Shown here: positions 1 to 11,297 of the stretch, one piece after another
Layout: each line of letters starts with the position of its first letter
Numbering within the stretch: the stretch's first letter is position 1
From: Apostichopus japonicus
Taxonomy: Eukaryota > Echinodermata > Holothuroidea > Aspidochirotida > Stichopodidae
Assembly (NCBI RefSeq): GCF_037975245.1
Contig: NC_092572.1
Location: 26,336,489 to 26,400,488, forward strand
Length of the DNA: 64,000 nt
Direction: 5' to 3'
Translations under genes and position numbers: made by a program
The notes under the pieces: generated by a model
What the model saw: the letters and a program-made list of their open reading frames with translations, nothing else
Told to the model about the DNA's origin: nothing
Database searches by the model: none

Positions 1-421
1 AAGTGACTCCAGCTAAAACAGTTTTCATGCTTCTACTCACACTACAGCATAATATAACACACAAAACAGTCTGTATCAAACAGTCATCCTCTTGCTTCCA
101 TCCCATTGATCACTGAGTATTGCTGGAAGTAGTAAACTGCAATGTTCATGTAGGAAATTGTGGATAATATGGCAGTGGGGTCTAGACTACAACTGATCAA
201 GAGTATTGGGGGAAATTTATGCATAAAGCCTCAGTCAGTATTCTAGTATTAGTAAGAAGATTGTGCTTCCATCTCAAAGCAGAAATCTGGAAAACAAGAA
301 CAAATTACATTTATTATTGGATAAAACCACAAACGTTTCATAGTGTTTTAACTTGTGACCAATGATCCCCAATGTCCTCAACTAATTCCCTTGACTAAAG
401 AAGACAAAATGAAATTCAATG
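1..421. other. intron sequence, duplicated
   Basis: No exon seen. Bases 1 to about 154 match 45864-46008, the left flank of the LINE, almost exactly. From about 155 on, the sequence matches the DNA beside the HYR-A exons at 42.0 kb and 54.15 kb. The switch after 'aatgttc' marks an old recombination joint between two copies of the duplicated block. Confidence 0.6.
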
Positions 422-456
422 AGATTATATGTCACCCAAGTCTTGTATATTCTTAC

Positions 457-669
457 CTACAAACACATTGAAGGTACAAACATCAGATGAGCCAAGATTA
501 TCTGAGCAACTGCATGTAACAGCAGTAGTTCCTGCTTGGAAAGTGCTACCAGCTTGAGGGTTGCAAGTGACTGCTAGAGTACCTTGTTCAGCATCATTAC
601 AAGTGGGAGATGCTGTGAAACTGTTGACAGTGCCAACTGGACAACCAGACAACACAGGTGCAGTGTTTG
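457..669 (-). CDS. HYR-A exon, array copy 1
   Basis: One HYR module of 71 codons between an acceptor CAACAG and donor GTAAGA, phase 1 at both ends. The module starts NTAPVLSGCPVG and ends near DVCTFNVFV. It keeps the HYR core (a Cys-Pro near the start, 'GSTFQAGTT', and the last-strand Cys) but has six cysteines (GC, TC, TC, TC, SC, VC) where the usual HYR domain has two, suggesting two extra disulfides. HYR modules have an Ig-like fold and act in extracellular adhesion or matrix assembly. It differs from copies 2-4 by Asn for Ser in the last strand. Confidence 0.8.
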
Positions 670-819
670 CTGTTGAGTGAACCAAAGAAAACCACAACTT
701 GAAGAAATGTCACATAATCGAGAATATTTTTGGGGGTTAATAGTAGAAGGCAGTCTTAGTTTTGGATTTTCAGATTATCCAACAAGATTATATGTCACCC
801 AAGTCTTGTATATTCTTAC

Positions 820-1032
820 CTACAAACACACTGAAGGTACAAACATCAGATGAGCCAAGATTATCTGAGCAACTGCATGTAACAGCAGTAGTTCCTGCTT
901 GGAAAGTGCTACCAGCTTGAGGGTTGCAAGTGACTGCTAGAGTACCTTGTTCAGCATCATTACAAGTGGGAGATGCTGTGAAACTGTTGACAGTGCCAAC
1001 TGGACAACCAGACAACACAGGTGCAGTGTTTG
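820..1032 (-). CDS. HYR-A exon, array copy 2
   Basis: A 71-codon six-cysteine HYR module, phase 1-1, with the same acceptor and donor as copy 1. It is identical to copy 3 including the intron. The intron on either side is only about 150 bp, unusually short for this window, where most introns exceed 1 kb. Presumably spliced in series with copies 1, 3 and 4, giving four almost identical adjacent domains. Confidence 0.8.
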
Positions 1033-1182
1033 CTGTTGAGTGAACCAAAGAAAACCACAACTTGAAGAAATGTCACATAATCGAGAATATTTTTGGGGGT
1101 TAATAGTAGAAGGCAGTCTTAGTTTTGGATTTTCAGATTATCCAACAAGATTATATGTCACCCAAGTCTTGTATATTCTTAC

Positions 1183-1395
1183 CTACAAACACACTGAAGG
1201 TACAAACATCAGATGAGCCAAGATTATCTGAGCAACTGCATGTAACAGCAGTAGTTCCTGCTTGGAAAGTGCTACCAGCTTGAGGGTTGCAAGTGACTGC
1301 TAGAGTACCTTGTTCAGCATCATTACAAGTGGGAGATGCTGTGAAACTGTTGACAGTGCCAACTGGACAACCAGACAACACAGGTGCAGTGTTTG
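1183..1395 (-). CDS. HYR-A exon, array copy 3
   Basis: A 71-codon six-cysteine HYR module, identical to copy 2, with an intact CAACAG acceptor and GTAAGA donor, both phase 1. The identity extends through the intron, so this pair is the youngest duplication, or the most recently converted, of the array. Confidence 0.8.
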
Positions 1396-1545
1396 CTGTT
1401 GAGTGAACCAAAGAAAACCACAACTTGAAGAAATGTCACATAATCGAGAATATTTTTGGGGGTTAATAGTAGAAGGCAGTCTTAGTTTTGGATTTTCAGA
1501 TTATCCAACAAGATTATATGTCACCCAAGTCTTGTATATTCTTAC

Positions 1546-1758
1546 CTACAAACACACTGAAGGTACAAACATCAGATGAGCCAAGATTATCTGAGCAACT
1601 GCATGTAACAGCAGTAGTTCCTGCTTGGAAAGTGCTACCAGCTTGAGGGTTGCAAGTGACTGCTAGACCACCCTGTTCAGCATCATTACAAGTGGGAGAT
1701 GCTGTGAAACTGTTGACAGTGCCAACTGGACAACCAGACAACACAGGTGCAGTGTTTG
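1546..1758 (-). CDS. HYR-A exon, array copy 4
   Basis: A 71-codon six-cysteine HYR module, phase 1-1, splice sites intact. It differs from its sisters by Gly for Thr after 'DAEQG' and by a few intron changes (an extra G in the G-run near 1818-1826 and 'aataatcgag' for 'cataatcgag'). As the rightmost unit it is transcribed first of the four. Confidence 0.8.
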
Positions 1759-1921
1759 CTGTTGAGTGAACCAAAGAAAACCACAACTTGAAGAAATGTC
1801 AAATAATCGAGATTATTTTTGGGGGGTTAATAGTAGAAGGCAGTCTTAGTTTTGGATTTTCACTGTTATATTTTCAGATTATCCAACAATCATATGTCAC
1901 CCAAGTCTTGTATATTCTTAC

Positions 1922-1996
1922 CTACAAACACACTGAAGGTACAGACATCTGATAAGCCAAGAATATCTGATCAAACACATGTAACAGTAGTAGCTC
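1922..1996 (-). pseudogene. HYR-A exon fragment (3' end only)
   Basis: The donor GTAAGA and about 75 bp of the 3' part of an HYR-A exon are present. Homology then stops and the sequence becomes the intron repeat ending 'atgttaacagataat', also found at 17.2, 38.45, 50.84 and 57.09 kb. With no acceptor or first half it cannot encode a domain. Confidence 0.75.
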
Positions 1997-2301
1997 AAAA
2001 CTTAAATATTACAAATTATTATAAATATTATGTTAACAGATAATTTGGTTAGAGTTAGGGCTAGTACTTATTTGGTCTCGATCTTAGTTCAAGTTCAAAC
2101 TGTCCTCATGTTCTGATATGTTTGACTACATGAAAAGGAGAGAAAACGAATGTCTGCAACAATGTTATAAATAACATTGAACGAAAGACACACCGTATTA
2201 ATAGCCAGTTAACCAAAATAAACAAAAGAACAAACAATATGTCAGACAAAAACAAGTACAAAATCAGAAGAAAATAAAAAACACAGGGAGTGAAAGGATA
2301 C

Positions 2302-2502
2302 CATCTCTAACTTGAAAAATAATTAAACATTCAGTTTGCAGGCCTTCATTATCTTGGCAAGTACAAGTGACAGAAGTAGCACCCAGAAGAAAGCTTGTAT
2401 CTGAAGCAGGGTCACAAGAAGCAACTGATGTGCCTTCTTCTGCATCGGAGCAGGTTGTAAAAGTTGCTATTGCTGAGGTTCACTTGGTGCTACGTTAACT
2501 GT
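2302..2502 (-). pseudogene. HYR-B exon, deleted and frameshifted
   Basis: This aligns with the intact HYR-B exon at 51107-51361 but lacks about 46 bp covering the first conserved Cys-Pro strand. Read from the usual start, the deletion leads at once to a TAG stop. The 3' half (Cys pattern TC.C..DNEGLQTEC) and a donor-like GTATCC survive. It is the left edge of a decayed copy of the X / HYR-B block. Confidence 0.75.
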
Positions 2503-3944
2503 CTTTGATAGCAAAAATACTTTTGTTACAAGCTGTTAGTGTAACCCAAAGCTTTCAATGACCAATAAATGAAAAAAAAAACAGTTTTTTTTCTCCCTCT
2601 CTGGCAACGTCAAATGGTTCATGTTAAATGAAACATCCTTAATAATAGCTTAGATAATGCTATTAAGTGTGTTAAAGTGGTTCCTCCATTTAGTACAACA
2701 AGAATCACTGACAAAGATATGATTCAATTAATGGAAAGTTGTAAATGATTTTGGTTTACTTTAGGCAAACTATTAGATAAGAATGATGATATTTTCCTTT
2801 GGTGATTTGTGTTGACCAACATTATTAAATTATATGAAAGTTAAAGGGCCTATCGTTTTGATCATGTCAGGACTTCTTCAGAGCCTAACTAAAACAAACA
2901 CAGAGAAAGACCCCTTTGACCTCAATCATATTGCTTTCTCTTTTGACCAATTCATTTTTCTGTCGTTGTATCTCTTGTAAATTTGTGTTCTTAGTATGTT
3001 TTTTTTTTACAGGCTTTGGATGTAGAAAACCAACAGAATATTGATAATTCAACCACCAGACAGACTATTTTAAAAATAAGCAATAGGGGTGGCATACAAA
3101 CTACACAGAAAAAAAACACATATGTTTAAACTTTTATCTCTCTTCGTAAAAAACAACGAAACAAGCTTTTTCTGAGAAACCTGATGCAAGATACATATTT
3201 AACATTGATATGGATGATTGCAAATAGCCTTTGCCTGAGAAATACATGGGAATAATCTTGATTTGCAGATTGTGTTTAAATGGCTAAAAGACATACAACT
3301 TTGGCCAAACAGATCGCATTCAAGTTTATTAAGAGCTGTGACATACAAGCAAGCATAATGTACTGGCCATTGGTCAAGCAGTTTTGTCTTTTGATTCAGT
3401 GTACTTGGTAACAAGACATATTTAGGTCGCAAAAAGGGGTTGCTTCATAATTTTGATTCCTGTCTGTGGCACTAAGATATTTTCAACACATCGTTCTGCA
3501 TCACTACAATAGGTGAACACCAAACAGACATTTGATATCAACCACCCTTATAATTAGAAACAGAAAACAAAAGCATACATATGACTCAAAGAGGCTTGAA
3601 AAATAACATTCCATGGATTCTTCAAAGGCTACACATTGATTTAGTGTCAGGCAAAAATTGTTTGATCTTGTCTAAAAAAACACTAATGTTACAGGTATCT
3701 GGATAAAACTGAAAGATAACATGATATTAGGAAAACTACTGAATCTGCAACTAGACTTTACTTTCAAATCTGTTTCAGTGTTACCTTATCCAATGTTGCC
3801 CATTTTCATCTCCTGTTATCCCATACCTTACCATGTAAGACACACTGAAACAAGACAAATATAACTTTTCCTACAGGTTATCTGATGCTAATGCATTTCT
3901 GAAATCAATGTATCTGTACTGTTAAGACCAAGTGGTGTACTTAC
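2503..3944. other. intron, duplicated block
   Basis: No exon found. Most of it is a diverged copy of the intron seen at 13.4-14.1, 51.4-52.6 and 57.6-58.8 kb, including the shared stretches 'ggcaaactattag' and 'ttttttacagcctgtggatgtag'. Short open frames here are present in some copies and broken in others, so they are not genes. Confidence 0.6.
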
Positions 3945-4055
3945 GTGTTTGACAGATGTTGCCTGAGAATCCTCCGACACACGTACATTGGAAGGTATCA
4001 CCAAAAACAGTGCAGACACCATTATTTAGACAAGGTGATCCACTACAGGGATTAG
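3945..4055 (-). CDS. EGF-C exon, tandem copy a
   Basis: One EGF domain of 37 codons, phase 1-1, acceptor CACTATAG, donor GTAAGT. Six cysteines fall in EGF order (NPC, SPC, GVC, QC, TC, IC), with 'GGFSGNIC' at the end. It starts with NPC and not the D-x-D/N-E of calcium-binding EGFs, so calcium binding is not predicted. Between Cys2 and Cys3 it reads LNNGV, so the O-fucose consensus (S/T before Cys3) is absent. Such modules are protein-binding spacers in secreted or surface proteins. Confidence 0.8.
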
Positions 4056-6211
4056 CTATAGTGACAAAGAGATGGGGAAATATAAAAACCATTAATGCTA
4101 GAAAAATCATTAAGATATAAAGATACAAAGAATGTGTGGAAGATCTTAAAGAAAGTTAGAGGTTCAACATTGTCCACTGTAGGCTTAAACTAGCACAGAA
4201 TGGCCGACAAACATCATCAGAAATGCACATTCAAACTGCAGTCAGATAACAGTGTAGGATAGTACACAGTTGCCAGGTTATTATTTCTATATTGTGCCTA
4301 TCCATTAAGTAAATATTATAGCCTTAACTATGAGGCTCCTGTGGCAGAGGTTCAGAAGTATGTCCTTCCAAAAGAAATATTAAGAAATAACTTATTCCTA
4401 GTTTCGAGAGCACCTATATGTATCTTAATTTGCAGTTGGTTTTGTTAAATGTGTCACATTCTAGTATAAATGTTATTGAAAAGTTTAATGAAAACATCAT
4501 CTGAGGTTTTACTGCATCAAAAACTGAAATCCTGAAGAATCACATTTCTAACTAAATTTTCAAAGTTTTGAAAATGGAACTTAGACATCACATTATATTT
4601 GTGGAACAAAATATTTTCTGTAGTCGATTAAGATGATAAACAAAATGATAGTTGATATTGCATTGGATTTTAATGATAATGAATGATTGAATATTGCTGC
4701 TGATGAGTTGCCACAAACAGTTGCAAAGAAAGTCTTAATTTGATTAAAAATATCCTTTGTACCTATATCCTGTGCAACTGCCATATAGCTTAATCTCAGT
4801 GGGTCATATATATAGTCACAACATACTCAAAGCAAAACACAGCTTTGATGAATTAAACTACGCCCAGACCATCCTCAACATTTATTTATGGTCCTCATTC
4901 ATGACAGGATATTATACAGTGTTAATATGGTAATTTAAAATTTTATGCTATAACATAGACTTTTAGTTACCCTTTTTATATCTGTATGAACATGCAAAAA
5001 ATTGTACTTGTATATTCAGAGAAAAATCAAAAGACAAAACCAAAATCTACCCCCACCAAAATAAGAAGGAAACATGAGTTGTATTAGTGCTCATGGGTCT
5101 GCCAGATCAACACTGCTGATAGACCATGTTTGCATGATTAAGGGAAGGGTGTAGGGAATAAACTGGAGAAGAACAAAAACAGAAAGGTGTCGAGAAAAAA
5201 TGGTGGAAGAGAGCTAAGAGAAGAGGAGTGCTTGGGGGGGGGCAAGGGGAGAAAGAAAGGGGGACAGAAGAAAGTTAGTCATGTCCTTCTGTTACTGTTA
5301 CTTGTCATTTAGCCTTTGAAGAAGATCCTGCTAGGATCGAACGTCAGGCCAACCTACTTCTACACATTCTACTACACAGGCTCTCTAGTGGAATAGCAGT
5401 TTGCTAACAGTTTTATTTTATTTTGGTTTTATAACTTGTTAGTTTTAGTTACTTTAATGGCTATGTGCAGAATTCATGTGGCTAGACATAACACTTGTAG
5501 TCCTGTGGAACATTGCGCTACATAGTGCAGAGAAGCAGAAGGAAAGTGGAATAAGTCAAGCTAGGTAGTGGCAGACTGAATCACTTCTAAGATTCTTTAT
5601 TTTCAACATTCTATGGTTCATGGTAGTCTTATGGCAAATTGTATTAGTTATGTAGGAGTGAATGAGACAAAGTTGAATAAAGTTAACAAAGGCAAAACTG
5701 AACACAATCAGGCACAAATGGATTATTCAGGGCAAATTTTTATTGGTACAGTAATTCTGACATCCCAGACATCACCAAACAGACAGTTAATATCAACCAC
5801 CCTTATGTAAACAAACAGAAAACAAAAAACATACATATGACTCAAAGAGGCTTGAACGATAAAATTCCAAGGATTCTTCAAAGGCTACACATTGATTTAG
5901 TAGCAGGCAAAAATTGTTTGAACTTGCCTAAAAAAACACTAATGTTACAGGTATCTGGATAAAACTGAAAGATATCATGATATTGGGAAAACTACTGAAT
6001 CTACAACTAAATTTTACTTTCAAATCTATTCAGTGTAAGTGCCTTTGTCCACTGTTGCCCATTTTCATCTCCTAATATCCCATACCTTACCATGTAAGAC
6101 ACACTGAAACAAGACAAATATAATTTTTCCTACAGGTTATCTGATGCTATTGTGGCGATGCATTTCTGAAATCAAAGTATCTGTACTGTTAAGACCAAGT
6201 GGTGTACTTAC
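4056..6211. other. intron between EGF-C copies a and b
   Basis: No exon seen. This is the longest spacer of the EGF-C array; copies a and b lie 2267 bp apart rather than 1737 bp, because of about 530 bp of extra sequence around 5440-5970. It contains a G-run near 5236 and a small hairpin motif at 5311-5350, both repeated in the next units. Confidence 0.6.
5311..5350 (+). other. conserved small hairpin motif, ribozyme-like (weak)
   Basis: The stretch contains GATCC-TGCTA-GGATC, a perfect 5-bp stem, flanked by TGAAGAA on the left and CGAACGTC on the right. The arrangement resembles the core of minimal hammerhead ribozymes in Penelope-like elements (CUGANGA, stem II, GAAA, then GUC), but here one A of GAAA is missing and the first box is imperfect. 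Copies recur near 7574-7611 and 9312-9352; the next unit lost it near 11056. Probably a decayed retroelement fragment. Confidence 0.25.
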
Positions 6212-6322
6212 GTGTTTGACAGACGTTGCCTGAGAATCCTCCGACACATGCACATTGAAAGGCATTACCAAAAACAGTGCAGGTACCACCATTTAGACAA
6301 GGTGATCCACTACAGGGATTTG
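6212..6322 (-). CDS. EGF-C exon, tandem copy b
   Basis: 37 codons, phase 1-1, acceptor CACTATAG, donor GTAAGT. Six cysteines in EGF order. This copy reads CLNGGTC between Cys2 and Cys3 and so fits the O-fucose consensus C2-xxxx-S/T-C3 that copies a and c lack. Asn-Ala-Phe replaces Asn-Thr-Phe before Cys4 and Ala replaces Thr between Cys4 and Cys5. The exon is complete though short. Confidence 0.78.
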
Positions 6323-7947
6323 CTATAGTGACAAAGAGATGGGGAAATATAGAAACCATTAATGCTAGAAAAAATCATTAAGATATAAAGATACAAAAAT
6401 ATATAAAGATCTTAAAGAAAGTTAGAGGTTCAACATTGTCCACTGTAGGCTTAAACTAGCACAGAATGGCCGACAAACATCATCAGAAATGCACATTCAA
6501 ACTGCAGTCAGATAACAGTGTAGGATAGTTCACAGTTGCCAGGTTATTATTTCTATATTGTGCCTATCCATTAAGTAAATATTATAGCCTTAACTATGAG
6601 GCTCCTGTGGCAGAGGTTCAGAAGTATGACCTTCCAAAAGAAATATTAAGAACTAACTTATTTCTAGTTTAGAGAGCATCAATATGTATTTTAATTTGCA
6701 GTTGGTTTTGTTAAATGTGTCACATTCTAGTATAAATGTTATTAAAAAGTTTAATGAAAACATCATCTGAGGCTTAACTGCACCAAAAACTGAAATCCTG
6801 AAGGATCACATTTCTGACTAAATTTTGAAAGTTTTGAAAATGGAACTTAGACATCACATTATATTTGTGGAACAAAATATTTTCTGTAGTCGATTAAGAT
6901 GATAAACAAAAAGATAGATTATATTGCATTGGATTTAAATGATAATGAATGATTGAATATTGCTGCTGATGAGTTGCCACAAACAGTTGCAAAGAAAGTC
7001 TTAATTTGATTAAAAATATCCTTTGTACCTATCCTGTGCAACTGTCATATCGCTTAATCTGAGTGGGTCATATATATAGTCACAACATACTCAAAGCAAA
7101 ACACAGCTTTGAGGAATTAAACTATGCCCAGACCATCCTTAACATTTATTTATGGTCCTCATTCATGACAGGATATTATACAGTGTTGACATGGTAATTT
7201 TAAATTTTATGCTATAACATAGACTTTTAGTTACCCTTTTTATATCTGTATGAACATGCAAAAATTAGTACTTGTATATTCATAGAAAAATCAAAAGACA
7301 AAACCAAAATCTACCCCCCACCAAAATAAGAAAGAAACATGAGTTGCATTAGTGCTCATGGGTCTGTCAGATCAACACTGCTGATAGACCATGTCTACAT
7401 GATTAAGGGAAGGGTGTAGGGAATAAACTGGAGAAGAACAAAAACAGAAAGGTGTCGAGAAAAAATGGTGGAAGAGAGCTAAGAGAAGAGGAGTGCTTGG
7501 GGGGGGCAAGGGGAGAAAGAAAGGGGGACAGAAAAAAGTTAGTCATGTCCTTCTGTTACTGTTACTTGTCATTTAGCCTTTGAAGAAGATCCTGCTAGGA
7601 TCAAAAGTCAGGCCAACCTACTTCTACACATTCTACTACACAGGCTCTCTAGTGGAATAGCAGTTTGCTAACAGTTTTATTTTATTTTGTATTTATAAAA
7701 CTGAAAGATAACATGATATTGAGAAACCTACTGAATCTGCAACTAGAACTTAACTTTCAAATCTGTTCCAGTGTTACCTTATCCACTGTTGCCCATTTTC
7801 ATCTCCTTTTATCCCATACCTTACCATGTAAGATACAATGAAACAAGAAAAATATATAATTTTTCATACAGGTTATCTGATGCTACTGTGGTGATGCATT
7901 TCTAGAATCAATGTATCTGCACTGTTCAGACCAAGTGGTGTACTTAC
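6323..7947. other. intron between EGF-C copies b and c
   Basis: No exon seen. It aligns over nearly its full length with the introns at 8059-9684 and 9796-11250. It includes the G-run near 7499 and the small hairpin at 7574-7611 with a point change (GATCAAAAGTC). Confidence 0.6.
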
Positions 7948-8058
7948 GTGTTTGACAGACGTTGCCTGAGAATCCTCCGACACACGTACATTGGAAGGTA
8001 TTACCAAAAACAGTGCAGACACCATTATTTAGACAAGGTGATCCAATACAGGGATTAG
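7948..8058 (-). CDS. EGF-C exon, tandem copy c
   Basis: 37 codons, phase 1-1, intact splice sites. Six EGF cysteines; CIGSPC at Cys1-Cys2 (Ile for Ser) and CLNNGVC at Cys2-Cys3, so no O-fucose consensus. It is the same exon type as copy a, though copies b and d lie closer in the array. Confidence 0.8.
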
Positions 8059-9684
8059 CTATAGTGACAAAGAGATGGGGAAATATAGAAACCATTAATG
8101 CTAGAAAAAATCATTAAGATATAAAGATACAAAAATATATAAAGATCTTAAAGAAAGTTAGAGGTTCAAGATTGTCCATTGTAGGCTTAAACTAGCACAG
8201 AATGGCCGACAAACATCATCAGAAATGCACATTCAAACTGCAGTCAGATAACAGTGTAGGATAGTTCACAGTTGCCAGGTTATTATTTCCATATTGTGCC
8301 TATCCATTAAGTAAATATTATAGCCTTAACTATGAGGCTCCTGTGGCAGAGGTTCAGAAGTATGTCCTTCCAAAAGAAATATTAAGAAATAACTTATTCC
8401 TAGTTTAGAGAGCATCTATATGTATTTTAATTTGCAGTTGGTTTTGTTAAATGTGTCACATTCTAGTATAAATGTTATTAAAAAGTTTAATGAAAACATC
8501 ATCTGAGGTTTTACTGCATCAAAATCTGAAATCCTGAAGGATCACATTTCTGACTAAATTTTGAAAGTTTTGAAAATGGAACTTAGACATCACATTATAT
8601 TTGTGGAACAAAATATTTTCTGTAGTCGTTTAAGATGATAAACAAAATGATAGGTGATATTGCATTGGATTTAAATGATAATGAATGATTGAATATTGCT
8701 GCTGATGAGTTGCCACAAACAGTTGCAAAGAAAGTCTTAATTTGATTAAAAATAGCCTTTGCACCTATCCTGTGCAACTGCCATATAGCTTAATCTGAGT
8801 GGGCCATATATATAGACACAACATACTCAAAGAAAAACACAGCTTTGAGGAATTAAACTATGCCCAGACCATCCTCAACATTTATTTATGGTCCTCATTC
8901 ATGACAGGATATTATACAGTGTTGACAAGGTAATTTAAAATTTTATGCTATAACATAGACTTTTAGTTACCCTTTTTATATCTGTATGAACATGCAAATA
9001 ATTGTACTTGTATATTCAGAGAAAATTCAAAAGACAAGAACCAAAATCTACCCCCCACCAAAATAAGAAGGAAACATGAGTTGTATTAGTGCTCATGGGT
9101 CTGCAAGATCAACACTGCTAATAGACCATGTCTACATGATTAAGGGAAGGGGGTAGGGAATAAACTGGAGAAGAACAAAAACAGAAAGGTGTCGAGAAAA
9201 AATGGTGGAAGAGAGCTAAGAGAAGAGGAGTGCTTGGGGGGGGCAAGGGGAGAAAGAAAGGGGGACAGAAGAAAGTTAGTCATGTCCTTCTGTTACTGTT
9301 ACTTGTCATTTAGCCTTTGAAGAAGATCCTGCTAGGATCGAACGTCAGGCCAACCTACTTCTACAAATTCTACTACACAGGCTCTCTAGTGGAATAGCAG
9401 TTTGCTAACAGTTTTATTTTATTTTGTATTTATAAAACTGAAAGATAACATGATATTGGGAAACCTACTGAATCTGCAACTAGAACTTAACTTTCAAATC
9501 TGTTCCAGTGTTACCTTATCCACTGTTGCCCATTTTCATCTCCTTTTATCCCATACCTTACCATGTAAGATACAATGAAACAAGAAAAATATATAATTTT
9601 TCATACAGGTTATCTGATGCTACTGTGGTGATGCATTTCTAGAATCAATGTATCTGTACTGTTAAGACCAAGTGGTGTACTTAC
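8059..9684. other. intron between EGF-C copies c and d
   Basis: No exon seen. It is a tandem-array intron aligning with 6323-7947, with the G-run near 9236 and the small hairpin near 9312-9352. Confidence 0.6.
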
Positions 9685-9795
9685 GTGTTTGACAGACGTT
9701 GCCTGAGAATCCTCCGACACACGTACATTGGAAGGTATTAACAAAAACAGTGCAGGTACCACCATTTAGACAAGGTGATCCACTACAGGGATTAG
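9685..9795 (-). CDS. EGF-C exon, tandem copy d
   Basis: 37 codons, phase 1-1, donor GTAAGT, acceptor TTCACTATAG. Six EGF cysteines; CLNGGTC like copy b, so the O-fucose consensus is present. Val replaces Gly before Asn-Thr-Phe. No stop in the exon frame. Confidence 0.78.
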
Positions 9796-11251
9796 CTATA
9801 GTGAAAAAGAGATGGGGAAATATAGAAACCATTAATGCTAGAAAAAAATCATTAAGATATAAAGATACAAAAATATATAAAGATCTTAAAGAAAGTTAGA
9901 GGTTCAAGATTGTCCACTGTAGGCTTAAACTAGCACAGAATGGCCGACAAACATCATCAGAAATGCACATTCAAACTGCAGTCAGATAACAGTGTAGGAT
10001 AGTACACAGTTGCCAGGTTATTATTTCCATATTGTGCCTATCCATTAAGTAAATATTATAGCCTTAACTATGAGGCTCCTGTGGCAGAGGTTCAGAAGTG
10101 TGTCCTTCCAAAAGAAATATTAAGAAATAACTTATTCCTAGTTTAGAGAGCATCTATATGTATTTTAATTTGCAGTTGGTTTTGTTAAATGTGTCACATT
10201 CTAGTATAAATGTTATTAAAAAGTTTAATGAAAACATCATCTGAGGTTTTACTGCATCAAAAACTGAAATCCTGAAGGATCACATTTCTGACTAAATTTT
10301 CAAAGTTTTGAAAATGGAACTTAGACATCACATTATATTTGTGGAACAAAATATTTTCTGTAGTCTATTAAGATGATAAACAAAATGATAGTTGATATTG
10401 CATTGGATTTAAATGATAATGAATGATTGAATATTGCTGCTGATGAGTTGCCACAAACAGTTGCAAAGAAAGTCTTAATTTGATTAAAAATATCCTTTGT
10501 ACCTATATCCTGTGCAACTGCCATATAGCTTAATCTGAGTGGGTCATGTATAGTTACAACATACTCAAAGCAAAACACAGCTTTGAGGAATTAAACTACG
10601 CCCAGACCATCCTCAACATTTATTTATGGTCCTCATTCATGACAGGATCATGTGTTGACATGGTAATTTAAAATTTTATGCCATAACATAGACTTTTAGT
10701 TACCCTTTTTATATCTGTATGAACATGCAAATAATTGTACAAGTTTGTATATTCAGAGAAAAATCAAAAGGCAAAACCAAAATCTACCCCCACCAAAATA
10801 AGAAGGAAACATGAGTTGTATTAGTGCTCATGGGTCTGCAAGATCAACACTGCTAATAGACCATGTCTACATGATTAAGGGAAGGGGGTAGGGAATAAAC
10901 TGGAGAAGAACAAAAACAGAAAGGTGTCGAGAAAAAATGGTGGAAGAGAGCTAAGAGAAGAGGAGTGATGGTGGGGGGGGGGGGCAAGGGGAGAAAGAAA
11001 GGGGAGAAAGAAGAAAGTTAGTCATGTCCTTCTGTTCCTGTTACTTGTCATTTAGCCTCTCAGGCCAACTTACTTTTACACATTCTACTACACAGGCTCT
11101 CTAGTGGATAAGCAGTTTGCTAACAGTTTAATTTTATTTTGTATTTATAAAACTGAAAGATAACATGATATTAGGAAACCTACTGAATCTGCAACTAGAC
11201 TTTACTTTCAAATCTGTTCCAGTGTTACCTTATCCACTGTTGCCCATTTTA

Positions 11252-11297
11252 AGACACCATTATTTAGACAAGGTAATCTACTACAGGGATTAATAGC
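11252..11297 (-). pseudogene. EGF-C exon fragment (5' part)
   Basis: Encodes NPC..LPCLNNGV and then runs into unrelated sequence. The half with Cys3 to Cys6 and the donor is gone, and the acceptor region is altered by a two-base change (ttaatagctag). It is of the LNNGV type, so it continues the a-b-a-b alternation of the array. Confidence 0.7.

Larger units (their letters stand above)
422..1995. repeat. 363-bp tandem array carrying HYR-A exons (4 full units plus fragment)
   Basis: The exon and its roughly 150-bp intron recur with a constant 363-bp period (exon left ends 457, 820, 1183, 1546). Units 2 and 3 read identically throughout; units 1 and 4 differ at only a few bases. A fifth copy starts at 1922 but stops after about 75 bp, where it joins another intron repeat. 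Such near-identity implies very recent amplification or ongoing gene conversion; an assembly artefact cannot be excluded. Confidence 0.9.

Noticed and set aside
3199-3432. 77-codon minus-strand ORF with several cysteines.
   Set aside because: Cysteine spacing fits neither EGF nor HYR, there are no splice sites, and the frame is not kept in the sister blocks.
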